Assembly (NCBI RefSeq): GCF_029223195.1
Contig: NZ_JARHUF010000008.1
Span: 1 to 64,000, forward strand
Direction: 5' to 3'
DNA length: 64,000 nt
From: Vibrio sp. CAU 1672
GTDB taxonomy: Bacteria > Pseudomonadota > Gammaproteobacteria > Enterobacterales > Vibrionaceae
Part shown: in pieces, positions 56,901 to 64,000 of the stretch
How positions within the stretch are numbered: position 1 is the first letter of the stretch
Layout of the letters: each line of letters opens with the position of its first letter
Program-made: the position numbers and the translations under genes
The notes under the pieces: model-generated
What the model saw: the letters and a program-made list of their open reading frames with translations, nothing else
Database searches by the model: none
What the model was told of the DNA's origin: nothing

Positions 56901-59270
56901 GGTACTTTCCGCCTGATTGTCCGGGAAGGCATCGCGATCGTTCGCCACTCCGTCACCGTCGCGATCATCATCTTCGCTGTCAGCGATGTGGTCACCATCC
57001 AGATCCGCTGGCTTGGAACCTGCCTTGAGCGGATCGCTGTTCAGGCGCACTTCGTCGCTGTCTGACCAGCCGTCGTTATCATCATCGCTATCGGCGTGGT
57101 TACCGATACCGTCGCCATCGGTATCGATGCTTTCCGCCTGATTGTCCGGGAACGCATCACGAGCATTCGCCACTCCGTCACCGTCGCGGTCATCATCTTC
57201 GCTGTCAGCGATGTGGTCATCATCCAGATCGGCTGGCTTAGAGCCTGCCTTGAGCGGATCGCTGTTCAGGCGCACTTCGTCGCTTTCTGACCATCCGTCG
57301 TTATCATCATCGCTATCGGCGTGGTTACCAATGCCATCACCATCCGTGTCGGTACTTTCCGCCTGATTGTCCGGGAAGGCATCGAGATCGTTCGCCACTC
57401 CATCACCATCGCGATCATCATCTTCGCTGTCAGCGATGTGGTCACCATCCAGATCGGCTGGCTTGGAACCTGCCTTGAGCGGATCGCTGTTCAGGCGGGT
57501 TTCATCGCTGTCTGACCAGCCGTCATTATCGTCATCGCTATCAGCGTGGTTACCGATACCGTCACCATCCGTGTCGGTACTTTCCGCCTGGTTATCCGGG
57601 AAGGCATCGAGATTGTTCGCCACTCCGTCACCGTCGCGATCATCATCTTCGCTGTCAGCGATGTGGTCACCATCCAGGTCTGCCGGGGTGGAGCCAGCCT
57701 TGAGCGGGTCAGTTTTGAGGCGGGTTTCATCGCTGTCTGACCAGCCGTCATTATCGTCATCCAGGTCGACGTGGTTACCGATACCGTCACCATCGGTATC
57801 GATGCTTTCCGCCTGGTTGTCCGGGAACGCGTCGCGATCGTTCGCCACTCCATCGCCGTCACGGTCGTCATCTTCGCTGTCGGCGATGTGGTCACCGTCT
57901 AAGTCTGTCGGCTTAGAAGCTGCCTTGAGCGGATCGCTGTTCAAGCGGGTTTCATCGCTGTCTGACCAGCCGTCATTATCGTCATCCAGGTCGACGTGGT
58001 TACCGATACCGTCACCATCGGTATCGATGCTTTCCGCCTGGTTGTCCGGGAACGCGTCGCGATCGTTCGCCACTCCATCGCCGTCACGGTCGTCATCTTC
58101 GCTGTCGGCGATGTGGTCACCGTCTAAGTCTGTCGGCTTAGAGCCTGCCTTGAGCGGGTCAGTCTTGAGGCGGCTTTCTTCGCTGTCTGACCAGCCGTCA
58201 TTATCGTCATCCGTATCGGCGTGGTTACCGATACCGTCACCATCGGTATCGAGGCTTTCCGCCTGGTTATCCGGGAAAGCGTCGCGATCGTTCGCCACAC
58301 CATCACCGTCACGGTCATCATCTTCACTGTCGGCGATGTGGTCGCCATCCAGATCGGCTGGCTTGGAACCTGCCTTGAGCGGATCGCTGTTCAGGCGCAC
58401 TTCGTCGCTGTCTGACCAACCGTCGTTATCATCATCGCTATCAGCGTTATTACCGATACCGTCGCCATCCGTATCGATACTTTCCGCTTTATCGTCCGGG
58501 AAGGCATCCAGATCATCTGCAACACCATCACCATCGCTGTCCTGGGTCAGAGTAACCTGGCCGTCGGTTGTCACAATCACAACCTTATCCAGCGTGACCG
58601 GCTGTCCTGATGCCTCCTGCCGGCGAACCTCATTCCCGAGCAGTTCAGCCCCCTGATTGAGCACCTGACTGGCATCCGACACACTCACTTCATCGGCTTC
58701 CTCGGGCAACAGTTTTACCAATGCGCGCGCGCTTTCAGCCAACAGTGTATTCCCCGATTCAAGGTAATCACCGGCCAAGTCGGTATCCGGCTGAGCAAGC
58801 AACTGACTGACCTCAGTCAATGCATCCGCTTCCCCCTTACCCTCATCCATTTTCATGTTAATAAGCGTGGTCACTGGGGTAACAACGTCCGTCCCCGGGG
58901 GCGCAGACATCAGGTAACCACGGCTAAGCGTCACGTCCGGGTTATCCTCGTCAATGGTTTGACCGGCGATGGCCTGGGCCACAACTGGATAAGAACTTGG
59001 ATCACCATCAAGCCCGGTGGTGTCCAGCACAGCTAAACCGCCCTCGCCAGACATAGCAAAAGGTTCACCAGGATCTTTCAGGTAGTTACGATTTAGGTCC
59101 AGCCAGACTTGCGCATTACGCAGATAGCCGTCAATGGCTTTAACCTGTAGTGATTGTTGAGGTGGTGGTGGTTTGGTTCCTTCAGTCTGGCTACTGTTGT
59201 CGTGACAGCCAGACATTAAAGTCACCAGCGGCATTGTCACCAATGCCAACTTGGAAACTTTAAACTTCAT
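50952..59270 (-). CDS. Giant surface lipoprotein amylopullulanase with TSP3 calcium-repeat stalk
   Basis: About 2772 residues in one uninterrupted frame. Signal peptide with lipobox LMSGC (Cys near residue 22). N-terminal domain to about 240. Thrombospondin-type-3 DxDxDG array about 245–1030. Pullulanase-associated carbohydrate-binding domain about 1040–1150. CBM48-like domain near 1290. GH13 pullulanase with FNWGYDP, DVVFNHT (about 1583), DGFRFDL (about 1653), YGEGWD (about 1687) and HDNQTLWD (about 1804), then its C-terminal domain. Two starch-binding-like modules (about 2053 and 2173). GH13_5 alpha-amylase with MMQYFHWY (about 2281), DVVLNH, DGFRLD, GEYWD and ENHDTQ. Both catalytic triads look intact, so it should cut alpha-1,6 and alpha-1,4 bonds at the cell surface. 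ATG at 59270 has GGAG 7 bases ahead; ATG at 59276 is the alternative. Secretion, perhaps by type II, is inferred. Confidence 0.92.
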   Translation of the reverse strand: MKFKVSKLALVTMPLVTLMSGCHDNSSQTEGTKPPPPQQSLQVKAIDGYLRNAQVWLDLNRNYLKDPGEPFAMSGEGGLAVLDTTGLDGDPSSYPVVAQAIAGQTIDEDNPDVTLSRGYLMSAPPGTDVVTPVTTLINMKMDEGKGEADALTEVSQLLAQPDTDLAGDYLESGNTLLAESARALVKLLPEEADEVSVSDASQVLNQGAELLGNEVRRQEASGQPVTLDKVVIVTTDGQVTLTQDSDGDGVADDLDAFPDDKAESIDTDGDGIGNNADSDDDNDGWSDSDEVRLNSDPLKAGSKPADLDGDHIADSEDDDRDGDGVANDRDAFPDNQAESLDTDGDGIGNHADTDDDNDGWSDSEESRLKTDPLKAGSKPTDLDGDHIADSEDDDRDGDGVANDRDAFPDNQAESIDTDGDGIGNHVDLDDDNDGWSDSDETRLNSDPLKAASKPTDLDGDHIADSEDDDRDGDGVANDRDAFPDNQAESIDTDGDGIGNHVDLDDDNDGWSDSDETRLKTDPLKAGSTPADLDGDHIADSEDDDRDGDGVANNLDAFPDNQAESTDTDGDGIGNHADSDDDNDGWSDSDETRLNSDPLKAGSKPADLDGDHIADSEDDDRDGDGVANDLDAFPDNQAESTDTDGDGIGNHADSDDDNDGWSESDEVRLNSDPLKAGSKPADLDDDHIADSEDDDRDGDGVANARDAFPDNQAESIDTDGDGIGNHADSDDDNDGWSDSDEVRLNSDPLKAGSKPADLDGDHIADSEDDDRDGDGVANDRDAFPDNQAESTDTDGDGIGNHADSDDDNDGWSDSDEVRLGTEPLSATSKPADLDGDHIADSEDDDRDGDGVANDRDAFPDNQAESVDTDGDGIGNHADTDDDNDGWSDSDEVRLGTDPLSATSKPADLDGDHIADSEDDDRDGDGVANDLDAFPDDKSESLDTDGDQIPDSKDADDDNDGWSDTDEIRLGSDPKAAASKPADQDGDFVADSEDAFPLDRFENRDTNQDGWGDFASSDDDGDGQPDSVDLTAAGANVAAPRYSEALVYYKRADGNYDGWGLHLWNNETCDAVASATEWNAPYSVTEDAGENGVLFRVPLKGDHNGCMNFVVHKADERALGEDDLRVELHKSNTVYTLDSDPTAYYRAVIETPVELKEASAHWLALDQVAWKTTEGAASYQLWGASDSNAVWVNPNGKTLLGDAQAFTRYELTQSGSLSDGRYPHLNGRTTFTTDITTEQAKALLKQYPMAVALDAGGKPLAVSRVQFPFVVDALYTAGNNDADEAQLGSWIADGQSEFRLWAPTAKQVELYLYDEQKKPLAQSPLAMSENTQTGIWSYSGDAALKGSFFRYRVQVYHPKTNLLEWVMTTDPYSVSLSTGSLYSQLVDMADEQTKPQGWDTQTIPPIGKPEDNIIYEMHVRDFSGSDLDGTPAYNGKYLAFTEAQRASVQHLQALRDAGLNTVHLLPSFDISSVEEDQSKRVDLSDDISKLCDADTGLHPDAKICAQASSGTIASVFAGLDSSSAEVQDLMGDLRSRDGFNWGYDPLHYNAPEGSYAHDSDGMPRIREYRTMVKTLHDMGFRIIQDVVFNHTSASGLYNTSVLDKVVPGYYHRYNPDSGYVESSTCCDNTASEHRMFEKLVADSLVGWAKDYKIDGFRFDLMGHLMKSSVEKALEEVKKVDTDTWFYGEGWDFGEVYQNARGVNSSQWNMAGTGIGTYNDRLRDAVRGDHSDPMNGTPGFANAGDRFDAMGGKLDLIRLGMAGNLQEYPIPTTSGAVVMGRDYQFGGHGAGYAADPQEAVNYVSKHDNQTLWDINQYKAKGDVEPLDRARMQILGLAPVMLGQGVPFLHMGTELLRSKSMERDSYDSGDWYNRLDFSKQTNNWNVGLPREDKDGKNWDWIKGIVANPKTQVTSAEIQWADARFKELLTIRSQSELLRLGEKDQILKRLRFHALGDKARPGTIVMSIDDGVSVGADLDPAYQALVVAINSSIWEQRVSVAGADEFELHPVLKAGNEERIKYARVENGEFVLPGLTAVVFVKPQGDEQGVGMDVGPLGEKIFLRGDFSETAWDTSLEMVYKGQGLYEVALDLPDNSTTKFKIAASDWDPGYTASNLNQGGGSVSWNKLYDEDNNLSVNVITGGTYTFALDLSNTSNARLTIIAPEGVEVVTAPPYGDEAIYLRGTLTDWGSGSQMSYAGDNKYQTKVHLQPGDYDFKIASADWTTVKLQYGDLSSTDGGLILDDSGNDGQIRIKVTTPGQYLFELDPVSKTLVVKVIESAAVNGVMMQYFHWYNSTADELWTKVADDAQSLADKGITALWLPPAYKEMKRDDGTLGVGYATYDWYDLGEFNQQGTVRTRYGDKDQYLAAIESAHNAGIAIYADVVLNHKFGADETEEVDAVRVDKGNRNQELDEKKISAWTKFEFPGRGDTYSDFKWTWYHFDGVDLDQANNDFSIFKFRGTGKAWDSQVSSEFGNYDFLMGADLDMDHPDVVAELKKWGAWYVNFANLDGFRLDAIKHIKQGFFNDWLDAVRAETNKSLFTVGEYWDYDLGTLQGYLKGTGYRMSLFDAPLHLNFHKASSSNGNFDMGSLLNGTLMQSNPAQAVTLVENHDTQPLQSLESPVMDWFKPLGYAFILLREEGYPNIFYADYYGASYRDKGRDGNYYDITLKSHKEVIDTLLDVRKQYAYGTQHSYLDHSDVIGWTREGDSAHPQGVAVLMTDRDGGTKWMDMGASNASVCYFDVMGGYAADDTVCTNSEGRAEFKAQGGSVSVWIRKP
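56331..58355 (-). repeat. Nine tandem 225-bp repeats encoding TSP3 calcium-binding units
   Basis: Exactly nine in-frame units of 75 residues, each beginning DLDGDHIADSEDDDRDGDGV and ending in a DPLKAGSKPA-type phrase. A truncated unit precedes them (to about 58541) and a degenerate one follows (to about 56180). Each unit holds several DxDxDG-type calcium loops. Adjacent units differ mainly in silent changes and a few residues. The stretch 57720–57917 is identical to 57945–58142 (198 bp), a sign of recent duplication or conversion. Confidence 0.95.
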
Positions 59271-59276
59271 GCGCAT

Positions 59277-59854
59277 ACTCCATAAACATCTAAACGCTTC
59301 ATCTACACACCTAAGTAAGCTCTAGATATTTATGCTGGCGGGGACCTTTTACATCCCGGCGATGCGCGAATTTACAGACGCACAGTTGGTTACTGAGAAT
59401 CGATAACGCAGCATTGATGTCAACAAAAATCACCCCCTGAGGGTTCATCTTGAGATCACTTGGGTATATTGGCGCAGAGTTTATGAATTATCGATTTCTA
59501 AGGGAAATAGGCTTTATTACAGGGGGTATAGATAATTTCTATGGCAGATATAACTTCTGTGACCCATCACTCACAATTATGCTTTTAGAGTAATAATTCA
59601 AATTAAACCGCTGCGATATAAGTGTGTAAAAATGTGACGCTGCCTGAGTTTTATGTGAATTACTATCATCATTTCTATCATCATTCCCACTCAACCACCT
59701 ACTTAACATATGAGGTCAGTCACATTCGGCGACCTAAGAAGGGAATGCCTGTGCTTTGCTCAGCCAGTATATAGTATTGAGTTATCGCATTATGCAGATA
59801 AAAAACGCCCCTCAAGGTGAGGAGCGCTGTAACACGATTAAGCCTTCGGCGCAG
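59277..59854. other. Upstream region of the amylopullulanase gene
   Basis: A 578-bp gap between two minus-strand genes. It holds the importer operon's terminator at its right end and an AT-rich stretch likely to carry the promoter of the giant gene. GGGGGTGATT and GGGATGT on the minus strand loosely resemble MalT boxes, but the match is too weak to call. No gene seen. Confidence 0.5.
59795..59831 (-). terminator. Terminator of the YejABEF-like operon
   Basis: On the minus strand CGCTCCTCA, a short loop and TGAGGGGCG are followed by TTTTTTA, about 25 bases after the stop of the last ATPase gene. Confidence 0.88.
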
Positions 59855-60694
59855 CTACGCCACCTGTCGCTTTTTTTCAGCCTGTCTTTTCTTCTTGCGA
59901 TATTTAGGGTGGGTGATCGGGATCGCCGACAGCAGTTTCTTGGTGTAGTCGTTCTGCGGGTTAGCGTAGATCTCTTTCGCGCTGCCCGCCTCGACCACCT
60001 TACCAAAGTACATCACGGCCACTTTATCCGACACGTGTTTCACCACCGACAAGTCGTGGGAAATAAAGATGATCGCCAGATTCATTTCCTGCTGCAGTTG
60101 CAGCAACAAGTTGAGGATTTGCGCCTGCACCGACACATCAAGTGCCGAAACCGATTCATCACAAATCAGCAGCTTGGGCTTAAGGGCTATCGCGCGGGCA
60201 ATACCAATACGCTGGCGCTGACCACCAGAGAACTCGTGTGGGTAACGGTTCACCGCCGTTTCAGGCAGGCCGACTTTAACCAGCAGTTCCTTGACCCACT
60301 GCTTACGCTCTGCCGGCGTACCGACTTTATGGATCACGAACGGCTCTTCCAGGATCATGCCGATGGTATGGCGCTGGTTGAGCGATTCCATCGGATCCTG
60401 AAACACGATCTGCATCTCTTTACGCAGCGCGCGCATCTCTTTGACCGAATAATCGGTAATATCCTTACCCTCAAAGAAAATCTGCCCTTCGGTCGGCTCA
60501 TAAAGCTTTAAAATCGTCCGCCCCAGGGTACTTTTACCACAGCCGGACTCACCAACCAGGCCAAGGGTTTCCCCTTCACCGACCGATAAAGACACCCCAT
60601 CGACCGCTTTAATGGTATAGCCTTTCTTAAACAGCCCCTTCCCTGACACAAAGTGCTGCTTAAGATTTTCAATTCTTAATACTTCTTTTGCCAT
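59855..60694 (-). CDS. Peptide-type ABC transporter ATPase (OppF/DppF-like)
   Basis: A 279-residue nucleotide-binding subunit. Walker [13 protein letters not shown] near residue 49, Q-loop [15 protein letters not shown], signature [14 protein letters not shown] near residue 154 (preceded by PHEF), Walker [15 protein letters not shown]-terminal oligopeptide-importer extension is present. Last gene of a minus-strand operon with the paired ATPase, binding protein and permease. In E. coli the two ATPases of the Yej system are fused in YejF; here they are separate. Confidence 0.9.
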   Translation of the reverse strand: MAKEVLRIENLKQHFVSGKGLFKKGYTIKAVDGVSLSVGEGETLGLVGESGCGKSTLGRTILKLYEPTEGQIFFEGKDITDYSVKEMRALRKEMQIVFQDPMESLNQRHTIGMILEEPFVIHKVGTPAERKQWVKELLVKVGLPETAVNRYPHEFSGGQRQRIGIARAIALKPKLLICDESVSALDVSVQAQILNLLLQLQQEMNLAIIFISHDLSVVKHVSDKVAVMYFGKVVEAGSAKEIYANPQNDYTKKLLSAIPITHPKYRKKKRQAEKKRQVA

Positions 60695-60730
60695 AACATC
60701 CTCTTTTATGACGCGTTCACTTTGCCATGG

Positions 60731-61588
60731 TTAGTTGGCAAACATGCTGGCATCAATCGGCTTAATGTCGATCATCTGCTTCGGTTCATTGTCTAAGCTT
60801 GGCATCAGGCCCATCAGACGCTCGGTATAAGGGTGTTTGGGATGATCAAACAGTTCAAAAATTTCTGCATTTTCTACGATCCGCCCACCGTACATCACCG
60901 CAACATCATCACACACCTCTGCCACGACACCGAGATCGTGGGTGATGAAAATCATCGCCATCCCGGTTTCTTGCTGAAGTTCATTCATAAGCTCAAGAAT
61001 AGATGCTTGTACCGTAACATCAAGCGCAGTGGTTGGCTCGTCACAGATCAGAATATCCGGTTTGCACGCCAGGGCCATGGCGATCATCACCCGTTGGCGC
61101 ATCCCGCCGGACAAATTATGCGGGTATTCATTAAGGCGTTTTTCCGGCATCGGGATTTTGACTTTCGCCAGCATCTCTATCGAATAGGCATCACGCTCTT
61201 TCTTGTCCAAATCCGGTCGGTGCAGTTCAAGCACCTCGTTAATTTGACGGCCAATAGTGTGCACCGGGTTCAAGGCCGTCATCGGATCCTGGAAAATGAT
61301 CGAAATACGGTTACCGCGCATGGCATACATTTCCCGGGCCGGCAGAGACACCAAATCGGTACCGCGATACAGCACCTGGCCATTAACAATGTTACCGTAC
61401 GGTCTGGGTAACAGCCCCATGATCGACATCGAGGTGACACTTTTACCACTGCCCGACTCGCCCACCAGGCCAAGCGTGCGCCCGGCACGAACATCGAAGT
61501 TCACGCCATGCAGGACTTTTACCGGGCCATCATCGGTGGTGAACTCCACCTCAAGATCTCTAACACTAAGAATTACATCGTTTTCCAT
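60731..61588 (-). CDS. Peptide-type ABC transporter ATPase (OppD/DppD-like)
   Basis: A 285-residue partner ATPase. Walker [17 protein letters not shown] near residue 41, Q-loop [15 protein letters not shown], signature [16 protein letters not shown] near residue 154, Walker [13 protein letters not shown]. The C-terminal part holds [18 protein letters not shown], typical of the peptide/nickel importer class. Lies between the binding-protein gene and the second ATPase; gaps of 9 and 36 bases indicate one operon. Confidence 0.9.
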   Translation of the reverse strand: MENDVILSVRDLEVEFTTDDGPVKVLHGVNFDVRAGRTLGLVGESGSGKSVTSMSIMGLLPRPYGNIVNGQVLYRGTDLVSLPAREMYAMRGNRISIIFQDPMTALNPVHTIGRQINEVLELHRPDLDKKERDAYSIEMLAKVKIPMPEKRLNEYPHNLSGGMRQRVMIAMALACKPDILICDEPTTALDVTVQASILELMNELQQETGMAMIFITHDLGVVAEVCDDVAVMYGGRIVENAEIFELFDHPKHPYTERLMGLMPSLDNEPKQMIDIKPIDASMFAN

Positions 61589-61597
61589 AACACCGCC

Positions 61598-63424
61598 TTA
61601 CAACTTATAGGTGTCGTCGATAACCACGACAGGCTCGAACGTCTTACCTGACTTCATCGCTTTTAGGGTTTCTTTTTTCACATCGGGATCAATCCAGTAC
61701 AAGCCCAGCCCCGGAGCCACGGAAGAAAACAGCGCTGCCGAACGTTTGGTCATCGCCTGTTTCGGGTATTTCAACCAGCGCCAATGCCCCTCACGGGTAT
61801 AAGGCACCATGTAACCCGGTACAATCACCGCAGCCTGATTGACGATGGTTTGGATCTGGCGGGAGATAGCGCGTTTCTTATCAAGGTCAAATTCGTGCTT
61901 GAACGCCATGATCAGCTTATCCAGCTCAGGGGTGCTGTAGTTGGTGAAGTTATTGGTTTGGGGTTTATTGGCATTCACGGAGTGGAAATAGCCCCAGTAC
62001 TGCGGCACTTCAAAGGTGCCCATGGTCAGGAACGCCACTTCATGCTTTTTCTCCAGCATGTACTTGAATGCCGATGAGCCATCGACCAGGTTGAGGGTAA
62101 ACTCCAGTCCGGCCAGCTTGGCCTGCTCTTTCAGGAAGGACATCCGCGGTGTATGCACCGCAAAGCTGTAGGTGATGGCAAAGCTCAGGCGCTGGCCTTG
62201 GTCGTTGACCCGGATACCCTCTGCATCCAGCTTATCAAACCCGGCCTTGGCAAAGTATTCAGCCGCTTGCCCGGGATCGAACTTCGGCGGCACCGCATCA
62301 CTCAGATCATACTCACCATGCCCCACACCCAGCGCATTCGGCTGGCGCACGTAATCCCCGCGGGTGATTTTTTCGATCATGCCGTCAAAGTCGGTGGCCA
62401 GGGCGACCCCTTTGCGCACATTCAGATCACTCAATAGTGGATTGGCGGTATTCAGCCACAGGCCACCAGCCCCTTGCGGGTACTGGTTATACCCCCAGAA
62501 CTTGGCGATATAGCCTTTCTGGTAGGGTTCGCTATTCGACTTGTCGTGCCATAAACTCGGCATCACCAGAGCAAACGAATCCAGTTTGCCTTTCTCAAAA
62601 TGCTTCATAGCGATGTCGTGATCGCGGATCACGGTCATGCGCACTTTTTCCACATTGTAGCGATGCTGATAGTAGCGGTTACTGTAACCCCACCAGTCCT
62701 CACCCACGTGCTTAAAGGTGACACTTTTGCCTTTTTTGACGTCATCCAGGTAATAAGCGAACGTGGTCGGCTCACTCTTAAAATTGTATTTGCGCACAAA
62801 GTTATCATCAATGCCGTCGCCATTTTCATCCTTGGAAGGATTGGCATAGAAGTGCGCTGGCCGAGGCGTCAGCCCGCCCAGCGAATAAAGCAAATCATCT
62901 TTATTTTTTTCGCTCCCGGCCACAAATGCCAGCGTATGCTGATCAAACTTGATCACATCGGCAACTTGCTTGCTGTAATACTCGTTGTACCAGGGGGCGA
63001 CGATGTCTTTCGAACGGTAAAACTTGAGCATAAAGACAAAATCATCGGCCGTCACCGGCTTGCCGTCTGACCACTTTGCTTGTGGATTAAGCTTGAAATA
63101 GACGGTTTTATTGTCGTCACCAAATGCCCACTCGTTGGCCAGATCAGGGATCCATTCCAGCGTGTTGGGATGCATACTGACCAGGTTCGGTACATCATCG
63201 GCAAACCACGAGCGCAAACCGGAATTAGAATCGGGCCCGACACTGCGTAGGGTCTGCGGGAAGCTGGACAAATACGTGCGGTAGGTCCCGCCAAACTGAG
63301 CCTGTTCCGAAGCAAACAACGGCGCATCCCAGTTGCTCTGCCATTCCAGATCTGCCGGCAGAGTTGCCGACATAACGCCCATACTGATCGCCGTTAGGGT
63401 CGATGCCAACAGTAATCTTTTCAT
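61598..63424 (-). CDS. YejA-like family 5 extracellular solute-binding protein
   Basis: A 608-residue periplasmic binding protein with a signal peptide ending MSA-T near residue 20. SBP family 5 marks: WSDGKPVTADDFVFMLKFY near residue 120 and LWLNTANPLLSDLNVRKGVALATD near residue 325. N-terminal LRSVGPDSNSGLRSWFADD is typical of the YejA branch, which feeds oligopeptide and microcin-C-type substrates to YejBEF. The ligand here is not known. Note the DENGDGIDDNF loop, a calcium-loop-like insert near residue 200. Confidence 0.88.
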   Translation of the reverse strand: MKRLLLASTLTAISMGVMSATLPADLEWQSNWDAPLFASEQAQFGGTYRTYLSSFPQTLRSVGPDSNSGLRSWFADDVPNLVSMHPNTLEWIPDLANEWAFGDDNKTVYFKLNPQAKWSDGKPVTADDFVFMLKFYRSKDIVAPWYNEYYSKQVADVIKFDQHTLAFVAGSEKNKDDLLYSLGGLTPRPAHFYANPSKDENGDGIDDNFVRKYNFKSEPTTFAYYLDDVKKGKSVTFKHVGEDWWGYSNRYYQHRYNVEKVRMTVIRDHDIAMKHFEKGKLDSFALVMPSLWHDKSNSEPYQKGYIAKFWGYNQYPQGAGGLWLNTANPLLSDLNVRKGVALATDFDGMIEKITRGDYVRQPNALGVGHGEYDLSDAVPPKFDPGQAAEYFAKAGFDKLDAEGIRVNDQGQRLSFAITYSFAVHTPRMSFLKEQAKLAGLEFTLNLVDGSSAFKYMLEKKHEVAFLTMGTFEVPQYWGYFHSVNANKPQTNNFTNYSTPELDKLIMAFKHEFDLDKKRAISRQIQTIVNQAAVIVPGYMVPYTREGHWRWLKYPKQAMTKRSAALFSSVAPGLGLYWIDPDVKKETLKAMKSGKTFEPVVVIDDTYKL

Positions 63425-63463
63425 AAAATTCCCTTTTTATTGTTCGCTCACAGTGACTGTGTA

Positions 63464-64000
63464 TTAAACATAGCGCGTGAACTTTTTCGGGTCGAATGCC
63501 GCCCGAATCGCTTCACCGATAAAGGTCACCATCACCAGGACCAACACGATAGAAGAAACCACCGATGCCACGATCCACGGCGAGTCGAGGTTCGACTTAC
63601 CCTGTTGCAACAATTCCCCCCAACTAGGGGTCGGCGGCATCAGGCCCAGTCCCAGGTAATCCAGGGCGGTCAGTGCGGTAATGTTGGCTGCGATGGTAAA
63701 CGGCGCGAGGGTGACGATCATCACCATGGTATTGGGCAGAATATGGTTAAACAGAATGCGCGGAGTGGATGCCCCCAGCGCACGGGCCGCCATCACGTAT
63801 TCACGCGCGGACTCTTTATAAGTCATGGTGCGCATATACCAGGTCATCCCCATCCAGCCAAACAGCACGTTAATCGCAACAAACAGGCTGAAGGTCGGCT
63901 GAACGATTGAGACCAGGATCATGATCACGTACAAGAACGGCACCATCGACCAGATTTCGATCAGGCGCTGGACAAACAGGTCGAACTTACCCCCCCAGAA
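63464..64000 (-). CDS. YejE-like ABC transporter permease, 5' end cut by window edge
   Basis: The C-terminal 178 residues of an inner-membrane permease; the frame stays open to position 64000 (FWGGKFDLFVQRLIEIW at the edge, like YejE's GGKxDLxxQRxxEIW). An EAA-type loop AREYVMAARALGASTPRILFNHILPN lies after the first visible helices, and the end is EAIRAAFDPKKFTRYV. A Met at 63946 is internal, not a start. YejB should lie just outside the window. Confidence 0.9.
   Translation of the reverse strand, partial: FWGGKFDLFVQRLIEIWSMVPFLYVIMILVSIVQPTFSLFVAINVLFGWMGMTWYMRTMTYKESAREYVMAARALGASTPRILFNHILPNTMVMIVTLAPFTIAANITALTALDYLGLGLMPPTPSWGELLQQGKSNLDSPWIVASVVSSIVLVLVMVTFIGEAIRAAFDPKKFTRYV

Noticed and set aside
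56331..58355. Regular direct repeats considered as a CRISPR array
   Set aside because: The period is 225 bp with no spacer pattern, and the repeats are in-frame protein-coding units.
57367..58656. Long plus-strand open frame (429 codons, Ser/Pro-rich) opposite the TSP3 repeats
   Set aside because: It is the antisense of the Asp/Gly-rich repeat units, repeats with the same 225-bp period, and has no ribosome site or protein-like composition.
59320..59460. MalT-box-like sequences upstream of the amylopullulanase
   Set aside because: Only partial matches to the GGGGA(T/G)GAGG consensus; not enough to call a site.

Overview
The window looks like a large chromosome of a Vibrio-type gammaproteobacterium. 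Two things suggest this: the housekeeping order coaD–mutM–rpmG–rpmB–radC–MCP–coaBC–slmA–lpxL–pyrE–rph–yicC, and an envelope-polysaccharide region next to hldD with an OtnA/WbfF-type exporter and Wzz. The genus is inferred from gene order and protein style; no rRNA or other marker gene is present to confirm it.

Layout. (1) 1–9.2 kb: O-antigen/capsule export. A minus-strand operon (outer-membrane barrel, SLBB exporter, Wzz) starts at a JUMPstart/ops element and runs off the left edge. It diverges from a plus-strand gfcABCD-like set. (2) 9.4–14.7 kb: LPS inner-core and lipid A genes hldD, lpxM-like, waaF, waaA, then a family-52 glycosyltransferase. (3) 14.7–21.9 kb, minus strand: a complete set for CMP-legionaminic acid by the GDP-sugar route (legF, ptmE, legH, legI, legG, legC, legB). 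The adjacent family-52 (sialyltransferase-type) enzyme is the natural candidate to attach it to LPS. (4) 21.9–30.5 kb, minus strand, visibly more AT-rich: a possible GT56-like transferase, wecE, then a small acyl-building set (AMP ligase, two reductases, two acyl carrier proteins, a KAS III with its full triad, a GNAT acyltransferase) and rmlB. I read this as a pathway for dTDP-Fuc4N carrying a custom short acyl chain. Between the GNAT gene and rmlB lies a decayed, internally deleted rmlA. (5) 30.6–36.9 kb: kdkA, dgkA, an OpsX-like heptosyltransferase, and GT2, GT4, GT90 and GT25 enzymes around coaD, completing the LPS core. (6) 37.1–47.5 kb: conserved housekeeping block, with no dut gene between coaBC and slmA. 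(7) 47.6–50.8 kb: a barrel protein and a second chemoreceptor. (8) 50.9–59.3 kb: one giant lipoprotein of about 2770 residues with a thrombospondin-type-3 calcium-binding stalk (nine full 75-residue repeats), a pullulanase and an alpha-amylase. (9) 59.8 kb to the right edge: a YejABEF-like peptide-type ABC importer with two separate ATPases; its permease gene is cut by the window edge.

Most of the first 37 kb therefore builds one cell surface: a lipid A/Kdo-phosphate/heptose core, sialic-acid-like capping, an acylated amino-sugar and a polymer export apparatus. The strongest candidates for undescribed biology are the acyl-amino-sugar module with its lost rmlA and the repeat-stalked amylopullulanase.
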